A program made the translations under genes and the position numbers. Under the pieces are notes generated by a model. That model ran no database searches. It was not told the DNA's origin and saw only the letters and a list, made by a program, of their open reading frames with translations. 64,000 nt of DNA, taken from Sinonovacula constricta. Taxonomy: Eukaryota; Mollusca; Bivalvia; Cardiida; Solecurtidae. Location of the stretch: positions 3,320,088-3,384,087 of the forward strand of contig CM017571.1 in assembly GCA_007844125.1 (NCBI GenBank), read 5' to 3'. Numbering within the stretch: the stretch's first letter is position 1; each line of letters begins with the position of its first letter. Shown here in pieces: positions 39,301-50,700 of this stretch.

Positions 39301-40860
39301 CATATAGATTGTTAGTTAGTTCCGTGTCTAAAAGTTGTCCTTTATTGTTTGAATGGCACGACAGATAGATTGTTAGTTAGATCTGTGTCTAAAAGTTGTC
39401 CTTTATTGTTTGGATGGCACAACAGATAGATTGTTAGTTAGTTCCGTGTCTAAAAGTTGTCCTTAATTGTTTGGATGGCACAACAAATAGATTGTTAGTT
39501 AGTTCCGTGTCTAAAAGTTGTCCTTCATTGTTTGGATGGCACGACAGATAGATTGTTAGTTAGTTCCGTGTCTAAAAGTTGTCCTTTATTGTTTGGATGG
39601 CACAACAAATAGATTGTTAGTTAGTTCCGTGTCTAAAAGTTGTCCTTCATTGTTTAAATGGCACGACATAGAGATTGTTAGTTAGATCCGTGTCTAAAAG
39701 TTGTCCTTCATTGTTTGGATGGCACGACAGATAGATTGTTAGTTAGTTCCGTGTCTAAAAGTTGTCCTTTATTGTTTGGATGGCACAACAAATAGATTGT
39801 TAGTTAGTTCCGTGTCTAAAAGTTGTCCTTCATTGTTTAAATGGCACGACATAGAGATTGTTAGTTAGATCCGTGTCTAAAAGTTGTCCTTTATTGTTTG
39901 GGTGGCACGACATATAGATTGTTAGTTAGTTCCGTGTCTAAAAGTTGTCCTTTATTGTTTGAATGGCACGACAGATAGATTGTTAGTTAGATCCGTGTCT
40001 AAAAGTTGTCCTTTATTGTTTGGATGGCACAACAGATAGATTGTTAGTTAGTTCCGTGTCTAAAAGTTGTCCTTAATTGTTTGGATGGCACAACAAATAG
40101 ATTGTTAGTTAGTTCCGTGTCTAAAAGTTGTCCTTCATTGTTTGAATGGCACGAAAGATAGATTGTTAGTTAGATCCGTGTCTAAAAGTTGTCCTTTATT
40201 GTTTGGATGGCACAACAAATAGATTGTTAGTTAGTTCCGTGTCCAAAAGTTGTCCTTTATTGTTTGAATGGCACGACAGATATATTGTTAGTTAGTTCCG
40301 TGTCTAAAAGTTGTCTTTCAATGTTTGAATGGCACGACAGATAGATTGTTAGTTAGTTCCGTGTCTAAAAGTTGTCCTTTATTGTTTGGAAGGCACGACA
40401 GATGGATTGTTAGTTAGATCCGTGTCTAAACGTTGTCCTTCATTGTTTAAATGGCACGACAGATAGATTGTTAGTTAGTTACGTGTCTAAAAGTTGTCCT
40501 TTATTGTTTGGATGGCACGACAGATAGATTGTTAGTGAGTTACGTGTCTAAAAGTTGTCCTTTATTGTTTGGATGGCACGACAGATAGATTGTTAGTTAG
40601 TTCCGTGTCTAAAAGTTGCACTTTAATGTTTGAATGGCACGACAGATAGATTGTTAGTTAGTTTCGAGTCTTAATGTTGTCCTTCAATTTTTGGATGACA
40701 AGACAGATAGATTGTTAATTAGTTTCGAGTTTTACTATTTCCCTTCAATGTTTGGTGGGTATGACAGCTTGATTATTAGTATGTTTCGAGTCTTAATGTT
40801 GTCCTTGAAAGTTTAAATGGTGTGACTTAATTAGCTGGACTGTTTTACTATTGTACCTCA
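36320..40860. repeat. 61-bp minisatellite array with higher-order structure, about 70 units
   Basis: The unit reads gattgttagttagttccgtg, then tctaaaagttgtcctttatt, then gtttggatggcacgacagata. Adjacent gattgttag starts are 61 bp apart (for example 36745 and 36806). The edges (36320-36560 and about 40780-40860) are diverged and the middle is uniform. Marker variants recur at multiples of the unit: gaattgcac at 36850 and 39046 (36 units), and the gagttttactattt variant at 38836 and 40727 (31 units). Sixty-one is not a multiple of three and each unit has stops, so it is non-coding. Confidence 0.95.
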
Positions 40861-41724
40861 TTGTTTGAATGGTATGACAGCTTGGTCGTTTATTAATATC
40901 TGGGATTGCCGACGTCTTCAAATTAGATTGGTGTTACAATTTGGCCGTTTCTTAATGTTCATAATTACCGCTCTCATAAAATAGACATAAAATGCTTTAA
41001 GCATGGCAGCATGAAACAAACTTCACTCTCCCTCAGTACTTTATGAAGTAAAACCTGACCATGCTTTCGCCCGAACCGGCGACCAAAATGCTTAATATAC
41101 GACCATATAAAAGATTTTCAATCAGCTAGATTTAACGAATAATTACACTTTTTAAACTTTACAATAAAACGTTAAAAAAATCTACTTCTTATAAAGTGCC
41201 ATCTTTAAAAATAACATAAACAAATGTTTTAAAAAGCAACGAAGTGTGTAATGACAGAGTCAAATCAGCGGGTAGAATTTTAAACATATTGTCGTTAAAT
41301 AATAGCCAAAATAATAAAATGGGTCAATTAGGACACCCTTTATGAAATGGATGTTTGTATTAAAATTACCAAAAATCTGCAAAAATATCTCATTGTTGAG
41401 AAAATATTTTAAATGCTGATTGCAATTGGTGTGATATTACTTTTCATTAACTACACTTGTAGAAATTGTCCTACGAAATAAGATATACGAAAGTTTAACC
41501 ATCAATGTAATATAATGGCTTTATCTGAATAAATATTTTATATAGGGTATTATAGATAACTCATACAATTTCCCCATAAAAGATTCATTTGTCTGTTTGA
41601 AGTATAGGATTTCTCTTGAATGTTGGGGCTAAATAAAACAAAATAAATAATTTACAGTGTCATTTTTATTTTGTCATAAGCAGTGTACAGCAATAGAAAT
41701 AATTATTTCCACACGTTTCATTTC
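40861..41724. other. AT-rich non-coding stretch, no gene seen
   Basis: No recognisable element. Confidence 0.45.
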
Positions 41725-41912
41725 TGTTTGTTAGAAAGCCATTCCTTACGCACGTTTCTTTCTGTTTGTCACAAAGTCGTCCCTCACTCACGTTTCATTT
41801 CTGTTTGCCACAAAGCCGTCCCTAACTCACGTTTCATTTCTGTTTGTCACAAAGCTGTTCCTTACGCACCTTTCATTTCTGTTTGTCACAAAGTCAACTC
41901 TTACGCACATTT
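41725..41912 (+). repeat. 39-bp tandem repeat, about 4 to 5 units
   Basis: The unit is approximately cgtccctcactcacgtttca plus tttctgtttgccacaaagc. Thirty-nine is a multiple of three, so a 97-codon frame with 13-residue repeats (SVCHKAVPNSRFI) runs through it. I judge this frame an artefact. Confidence 0.85.
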
Positions 41913-42054
41913 AACACAAACACATTCAAGATGGAAGCATACTCGACGCAAAAGATCGAATTTTAATAAATAAACATATCAAATTCACTATGTTATAGAA
42001 AAAAATACTTTAAAAAAAAATTAAAGAAATAAATTTGTAATGGCAAAATTCACT

Positions 42055-43074
42055 TATTGCAGCATTCGAAGGTTCGGATCATTATTTTATCCGAACGTTT
42101 GAATGTTCGCAACAAGTTTATGGTTGACATGGTTGATGAAAAATTGTAACGAATTAGTGAAAATGTTTTAGCAAAAAGATCCGATTGTTCCAATTTATGG
42201 AAAGTTTATTACATCCCTACAATCCTCTGCACCCTCTTGACCCTTACTTGGAACTTACAACTTAAAATACTAATTAATAAGCATACTACCATTATTAGAC
42301 TTTTGTCAATATTAATTATCTTTTGATTGAAAGCATACCAATAAGCAGTACAATTTATTGCATTCTTTCGAGACTATTTTTGTCTTGTAAACAGCCTGCA
42401 CATTTGCTTTTCCTATAAATAATACGCCAGAGTAGATTAATTATGATATATTAGCCAACAAAACAACACAAATTGTTTGGTTAATTGATGTATAAAAGGT
42501 GGCTGTTCAGTTCTTATTATTATATGTAATAAACAAATCACGTGATCTAATTATAAATTCATTGAAACTCATTTTTGCCAGATGGTTTCATGATATTACT
42601 CGCCTACTTGGTTGTACAGTATGCGAGCGGGTAACCAGTTGCTATATTACGTTATCAGCTGCCGTGAATAGCTTGAGAGAATTTCCCAGGTTGAACGCAA
42701 GCATCGTGGATACGGTTAATAGTTCATACGCCGCTGAAATTATGAAAAAAAGAGACAAATCTGTAAACGATCTTCCTATTCTGACGCCATGATACTGCTT
42801 ATTACGTGACCACCACTATTTAACGCATCTTAATTGGTAACAGGTGTGAATGTTAAACAGTTAAGGTTTGAACAATAACCGTTCAAGCAAGAAACATTAT
42901 GGCTTTCGTTGTTCGTTTTTTTTGTCATATGGTTTCAGTTTAGTCAAAACAAGTTTGTTAAAGCTTTCTTTGAAAAGGAATCTGATTTTGTTTACCAAAC
43001 GTTCGAATGCTAAATACATTCAAACGTTCTGTATCTATCCGAATGTTCGTATGTTCGAACGTTCGCTTACATCC
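42055..43074. mobile_element. possible hAT-like fragment with TTCGAA-rich ends
   Basis: The right edge, read on the - strand, starts TAGGGATGTAAGCGAACGTT, and both flanks (42062-42115 and 43000-43073) are rich in ttcgaa/gttcga words. Some hAT elements begin with a TAGGG/CAGGG plus TGTAA string. No matching inverted left end could be found; a second ttacatcccta at 42210-42220 is in the same, not inverted, orientation. The 97-codon frame inside (42499-42792) is unrecognised. Confidence 0.3.
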
Positions 43075-44530
43075 CTAATATTGATAAATGAATAAATAAA
43101 TAAATAAATCATTAAATTAAGAAAGAGTTTTATTTAGTCGCTTAATGTTTTTTGTTTACATTTAAGACCAAATATTTTTATCGTATGCAACATTTACTTT
43201 TACACGACAACAGTTACTAAAGAAAATCGAGCAAAAAGACACGAATGTAAAAAACTTAAAATATCAAGTTTAAATAAATACATCGTACGATTGTTTTCTT
43301 ACAAATAATGACAATTAAAATGATATTTTCAATTAACTACGTAATCAATGCAAATTAACAAAAAACAACACAGACAGGGTTTTATTTGTAACACGCAATA
43401 TAAAACTGTCATGCACATACGCGCACTTAAACTTTTACTATACACAATATTTAAATCTTGGTGGCTTGAAATATGTTTCAAGCAATTATAATTCAATATC
43501 TTAAATGCAAGTAAACAGGACAAAACCTCATGTAATACCCAAATATACACAACATACATCTACTAAGTGATGTAAGCATGTTCTGTTTTTATACAGTTAC
43601 CGCCAAACGCAACTTACACAAATGATACACTGTCATATTTCAGTAATACATTTTTACATAAGTCGAGAAAAAATATTACTTTCTTTTCCCGCAAACAACC
43701 AAAAAAGATCTTTTTATTTCATACATATTACAATACTAACTAGATATTAACCATGTACAACAATATAGTGGTGATAACATTTGCATTATCATACAAACGC
43801 TACCGCTAGCACAGAACAACATATTAATCCAAAAACAACACAACAACGACATGTAAGTGATATACAAATTTCATAAATACATTTACCCATTAAGGTTAAC
43901 ATGACTTATTGGCAACCCTGGAATTTTCACCTAGGCGTGCTATCAAAATTTTTGGAGAGTATTCATATACCGAAAACGAAATGCGAGCATACCCTTCGCT
44001 AAATATATACAGAAGCACGAATATCACAACGCACACAAGCCGTCACTGACATAGACTAGATGTATTATGTACAATATATTATGTATAATGTACATAATTA
44101 CCTCCTTTAAATTTATATGGAAAAAAGGTTAAAAATACAACAATCGAATTTTATCTTCACCCTATGGTATCGAAGGAATCACTCCTGCTTTGCAAATGGA
44201 TTTTATGCGACAATTTAACATATTAACATAAATGCGTAAGTAATCAGCCACAAATGCAATTAATAACACAACAACTCGACGAGGACGGTAACATTTCTCT
44301 CTGTCGTCAACAAACTCAGATTCACGCAAAAATCTTCTACCTCAACACGAAAATTGTATATGTTGTTTCATTTCATTGTTTAAAGACCGAACGTACATGC
44401 CACCAATATCTCCACTAAAATAAAAACGAATACACAAGTACTGTGTATGATGACTCGATATTTCATGTCAAAACATATGCTCACGCTAAGAATCCAAACC
44501 TTCACCGCTATAAACACAGTTATACAACAT
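43075..44530. other. non-coding stretch downstream of the USP gene
   Basis: It starts with a short (AATA)n tract at about 43087-43109. This should include the 3' UTR of the USP gene on the - strand. A possible polyadenylation hexamer (tttatt on the + strand) lies near 43714, but several other weak candidates exist. Confidence 0.4.
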
Positions 44531-44794
44531 TTAATGCTCTTTACGCTCTTTATGGTCTTTGTGGTCTTTGTGGTCTTTGTGATCTTTATGGTCTTTATGC
44601 TCTTTATGTCTACACACGAGGACAGGGAACGGTGAATGATGGATACAATAATCACTGACAGAGCCTAGAAATGTTCTTCGGACCCGCCCCATGCCTCGAG
44701 TCCCCAAGATTATCATCGTGGCGTCCTCTGTCTTGGCTGCCTCTATTATCGCCTCACCTGTCTTGCCCGTCACCTGTTTGACATGACCGCTTAA
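44531..44794 (-). CDS. USP exon 4 (C-terminal half and tail)
   Basis: The acceptor tatttcag precedes 44794. The exon encodes residues 94-180, from LSGHVKQV through the nucleotide-binding signature and VLVCRHKEH to the stop TAA at 44533-44531. This exon alone identifies the family. A 9-bp repeat inside it codes for the charged tail. Confidence 0.92.
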   Translation of the reverse strand, partial: LSGHVKQVTGKTGEAIIEAAKTEDATMIILGTRGMGRVRRTFLGSVSDYCIHHSPFPVLVCRHKEHKDHKDHKDHKDHKDHKERKEH

Positions 44795-47700
44795 CTGAAA
44801 TAGACGATAGCAGAAACAATGATCAAAAAGCGCTGCAAGTACCGAGGTATTCACTGCTTTGGAAAAGTAATCACATTTTGAGACATTGGAAACCCGTGTA
44901 TATAAACTGTCGTAAATAGATTTTAGGTAAACCGCACCTTTTTAAACTATGCATCCCCATGCTTAAATGTAGTGGGTATACACTATACCGACCGGAAAAG
45001 GCAACCTCTATCGCCCTGTGCTGGTTACATATCACGTACATTCACCACGTTTCACAGGATGTTGTATTTTTATATGCGCTCTAGATGACGATTTATGAAT
45101 AAAGTAGTTCACTTTTTATTTCATTGTCATATTTACATTAAGTTTAAACAGGCTGGGCATTCTATCTTGACCATTTGATAATTTTACTCTTATAAAGACT
45201 TCTAACTATGGGACATTATTTGTTATTATTTCTTATCTCGCTATAAATAGGTGAACTCTGGTAGGTTGATTTTCTTAAACGGTAACATTGCATTTTCTGC
45301 TTACTGAGTGTTTTGTTATTACAAGCTGCAGTGTTTACTAATGCATTCTTGACTCTTTTCTCGAAGACAACACCTTACCGAACTGCTTCGAATTCCTGTT
45401 ATCTCCTGCTACTCTATTAATTTTTGCAGACTATTGTTTAATCTCGCCATACTCGGTTGTTTTCTAAGGACAATGACCCGCCTAATAACTACATATTCCT
45501 GTAATACCCTAGTGCCTGCTTGTCTCAATTACAAAGATTATCACATAAGAGAGCCGGCTCTCGGACACGGCACCAATAACGTTTTTGCTTCAAATATAAA
45601 AGGATAACAAGAGAGCAGTGATGCAAAGCATCTAAAGTCGCCATCAAAGTCCATTTCAACAATGAAACATTGCCTAACAACAAACCGACCAAGAAACAGC
45701 AAAACCTTTCTCCAATTAAAAATGGCATCCACCAGATTGTAAAACTATACAAATTTGTAACATTATGAAACATATGTTTGGGAGAATTTGGGTATATTTG
45801 TGACATGAACTCATACTACAGACTTAACAAAAAAAAACGAGGTTGAACACTATCTCATTTGTAGATATTGTAAAAATTATGAAAAAAAAAGCCTAAGCCG
45901 TCCTGCTTTTTATGGAAATGTGTTATACAAATTAAAGAAAATCAAGGGTCTCAATAACTGTTCTGACCACTTTACAAAACTCATCAAAAAATTTATTGCT
46001 GACGTTTACAACCCGGGAATCCTTCGTTGCACTGCATTGCTTGCAACTGATCTTTTACAGGCAAGAACTTACATTGCTTTTAAATTACACGATGACCAGA
46101 CAGGTCGTTGAGACTATATGAAAACATTGACTTAAAACCATAATTGGATAGTCACTGTCTCTTCATCTCTCCAGTCGTGCCCTATATATGTAAGACAACT
46201 TAAGCAGTCTAAATGACCTTCACGTGAGATTGCTCAGTAGGAATAGCATCGGGATTTCTGTACCTTTATTGTATAATATGCCAACTGCGGATAAATCCTA
46301 GGCTTTTAATGAATGTTGTTTTAAAACTTATTACCTTTTAACTCTTAACAATATATCGTTTTATATTGTTGGCTTGGCTGTTTTCTAAAATTCGATGATT
46401 TCTTTCGTATTTTGTGCATTTCACTTTTGACACTTTTGGCATATGACGTCATGGCATTGTATGTCATCATTCAGTTGTTCTTATTATATATCAGCGCTTG
46501 GGCTGTTTATTTTAAAACTACTTTCTCACTTGGAATTTTAGGTTACCGAGGCTTTTATCTACTTTACGTAATGTGTTAATAGTTTATTGTTTACTAGATA
46601 TTTTGTATGTTCACTCCCGATGCAGGTGCTAACTGTTAGTTGTTTCATTTTGACGGGATATTTTTATTCACACTGTTTGACAGAAAAACCTTTAGCATGA
46701 GGTCGGAGCGCTCCACAAACCAGGTTTAAGCACCCAAGTCGGTCCTTTTGCCGAGTGACCATTCCAAGGCGGTAACTGATTTCTTCTCTGTGTTTTGGTC
46801 ACAATACATTTACCTTTTTTGCCTTTGTTCAGATATATAAAATTTAAATACCTGTGGAAATTTTGATAGGAAAAATAGCTTTTTGTGCAGCGTGGCTCAG
46901 ATATGTATTACATGATTGCAATGACGAAGAGAGTCTTACAATTCACATTTCACTTAAAAGTAAGACAACAATATCCAGCAGATTGCAGGATTTTTTCGTG
47001 TAACAATAATTTATTTAGATGCTTGAGAAAAAAAGATTGAATCCAAACTGTCGGATACCACATTTAAACATATTTACAATACCGTCAAATATAATGTCTG
47101 AAAATCTTTATGCAGTATCAAAATAACGAAATTACGCATGGAAAAAGGTCCGAATACAAACAACTCAATAGAGCATTACTTTTGACTTGTACATAGTCCA
47201 CCGTCGTAATAAATACAAATTTAATAAAACAGCTCATACATACATATTTTGAACATAAATAATTGTAAGTGACAAGTCATGATGTATCATCATTTTAAAC
47301 TACAACCTAATTTAATTCTGATATTCACCAAAGTTGAATAATACCGAAGTTCAATGCATTAAAGCACCACATTTAACTTGTTCATAGAACAACGGGGCAC
47401 CATTCAGAACTGAACCAGGAACAATTTCATACAAGCAAAGACCTCGTGTTGAATTTTGTTTCGTTGTTGTAAATGCTTATCTAACTTTATAAAATCTTGT
47501 TGTCAAAACTAGTGATGGTTCTTCGTGTATGGCACATAATTTATCGTAGGAAATCTACAAAGAGACGTTAACCACAAAACAATGAAGGGGGACATGGTGT
47601 CGTAAATACATAAAGCTGACACAGGCTGTAGTTTCGACCGCATGACACCTTGCATGATAGGCTTCATCGTCTCGTATACGCTTAGAAAATCATGCTTAAC

Positions 47701-50700
47701 GAAACGAACAGCACAAGTTAATAGATAAACAAGTGTTAAACATAACATTATTTAAGCTCTTGCGTCGGTAAAGAGTCATAATTTGAAGAAAGAAAACACA
47801 CACGCTACAAACTGTTTTTAGAAGATAAGACTATGCATAAATTGTACCATTGTCCTTACAAACTTTCTAGCAAACCCAAATGTCCGTTGTAGAATAAAAA
47901 TACAATGCAATTAATAATACCGCCATTAAACCAACCGTTTTTTAAATAAATGTACACAACAGTTGATTAGTATTTCAGATAGAAAATAGACTTTAGAAAT
48001 TAACACAATTTATACAGCTGTTTTTAACAATCGACTTAATAACAATCATAACATTTCCTGCCACAATATTCATATGCTTAAATTACTGTACATGCTTTAG
48101 GTAAAATCTAATCTATCAAGACTCCATGACAAATATTCTAAGAATATTGTAAAGAAACCTAATCCGCAAATAAAATACCTCTTCACGGGAAGTGTGTGGC
48201 ACAATGCTAATGAGGCATCTGTCAGGCCCTTCACAGTACATCACTAATAATTGTTGTTTTTTAAATGCCAGAGTTCAAGCAATATAAAGAAATGAAGTGG
48301 CGAAAATTCATGCCAATGGCAGCTAAAGAAAGCATATTTGCACTCGATGCTTGGAATGTGCAACCCTTATGTCAGAAAAAATACAAATTGTATTTGACAT
48401 ACATGTACCTACCAGAAATTTATGTAAGGTAAGCCCCTATGTATTTGACATACATACCTACTAAACGCTGACAAAGGTAAGCCGCTATGTATTTCTCCTA
48501 CCTATCTACAAATGCTGACAAAGGTCAGCCCCTATGTATTTGACCTACCTCATTTCAAATGCTGACAAAGGTCAGCCCCTATGTATTTGACCTACCTACC
48601 TACAAATGCTGACAAAGGCCAACCCCTATGTATTTGACCTATGTACTTACAAATGCTGACAAAGGTCACCCCCTATGTATTTGACCTACATACCTACAAA
48701 TGCTGACAAAGGTGAGCCCCTCTGTATTTGGTCTACCTACCTACAAATGCTGACAAAGGTCAGCCCCTATGTATTTGACCTATGTATTTACAAATGCTGA
48801 CAATGATCAGCCCAAATAAGCAAATCAAAGAGTCTCCTATTAGAAATTCATTTTAACACAATATATCGTATTATGAAAAGCAATTTATTTATTTCGTTAT
48901 TAAAAACTACTCAACAAGTTGCTTCAGAGTTTTTTTATGATTTTAAGCTGTCATACTAGTATTAATAGGTGGGAAAATATCAGATGTCACATGTTTCAAC
49001 AGATAGATGATATTCGTTTAAGGGAACAAGTCTATGGTCTTGGTTCCTTTAAGCTTGTTTTTTCGAAAAAGTGATCAAAATTGTCTGTTTATTGAAGTTT
49101 TACTTACACCTCATGTCCTTATTTTCAGGCACTTCGTGTTATTCTATTAATGACGACAGGAAATAAAAATTAAAATAAAAGGACCTATAAGAATTACCAC
49201 AGACATTATAATTTGAACTTCCACTAGTCAAAGACATATAGTGTAAATGTAATTTGAAAAAATACACTGGCGAGAAATTGCACACAAAATGTAAAACCAT
49301 CAGTTGCCGCCTTGGAACGGTACGTCGGCAAAATGACGACTTTGGTGTTTAAAACTTACTTGTGGGGCCTTCCTCCCTGAACGGTTTGTTCACACACACA
49401 ATGTAAATAAAATATCCCATTATAGACATACAACTTACAGCAAGCATCTGCATCGGGAAATAAAACGATACAAGAATTTTATATATAAACAAAATAACTA
49501 TTTCTAACATGTGCATAATATACACAGGAGATAAAAGCTTCGGTAACCAAACATTTCCAAACGAGAGCGTAGTTTGAAATAAATTTCCAAGCGATGACGA
49601 AAAACCAGAGCAAGTTAATAACGTTACATGATAAAAATGTAATGAAATGCGTAAGTTTAAAGGAATACAAAGGAAACTATCGAACTTTAGAATAATCCAA
49701 ACGAACATAAAAAATGTAGTATTGTGAAGAGATAATAGGTCTGTGCACCAGTCCGCAAGGGATGAAAAAACAACAGTAATAATATGAATCTTCCCAATCT
49801 GCTCACACTATGAAACATTATACAACAAAAAAAATGTTCGAAATAAATTGTTATCAGTACTATTTATTTTATTTTCCAATAAGATGTTTTACACAGATTT
49901 CTTTAAAACAAATTAATTGCTATTTAATCAATACATTTCAACTAATATGTCTTCTTTTAACCAATAAAAGAAACCATTTATATATAAATTGAAATGATTT
50001 AACTCAATTAAAGATCAATGTAAATTGCAACAGCGCATTGATAGCTTTTAATCCAACCTAAACAAAACCCACATGTCCAAAATCAAAATCAAAACTACAT
50101 TGATGTTCTATCTCTCGTTCTACGTTACAAACCATTATTCATGAGAACATAGTCAATGCAGGCAACACATGATGCCCAAACTCAATCATTTGGACAAGCC
50201 TGGCCGACATGCAAATATTTCTTCTAGACGTATTCCTTTTGAATAATAAGCTAGGAAACATTTTGTCTGAAGAAATCAATTGGAAAAGGAACATTAGATT
50301 TCTGGAACATTTCTCAGATTCGAAACACTGTTTTCCCAATGTTTACAAGACATTTTATAATGGCTATAGAAGGTTGGGTACACGCATAAATACCATAAAT
50401 ATGACATGGATTTAAAGCAAACCTATTGAATTTAGTAAAACAAAATAACGTTAAACATTATTTTGAATTGGGAAATTTGAACATTGAGGTCTACGTTCAG
50501 ACGCATGTACTTACATGTGCTTCTCTCATCTTCGAAGTGTATTTATTCACTAGCAGTCGTGTATGTTCCTCAGTTTCCCGTAGCAAGTCGGCCACCACAT
50601 TAGGGTCCGTTAATAAAGAGGCTGAAATATACATGGAGAGGTTAGCTATGAACACTCCTGACTTGGTTGAAAACTAAGAAGCTATGCATACATTTTACAC

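Noticed and set aside
41683..41973. A 97-codon frame with SVCHKAVPNSRFI repeats as a peptide gene
   Set aside because: The repeats equal the 39-bp DNA tandem unit. There is no signal peptide and there are no processing sites.
42499..42792. A 97-codon + strand frame as a gene
   Set aside because: No recognisable domain, no supporting context, and it lies inside a probable transposon fragment.
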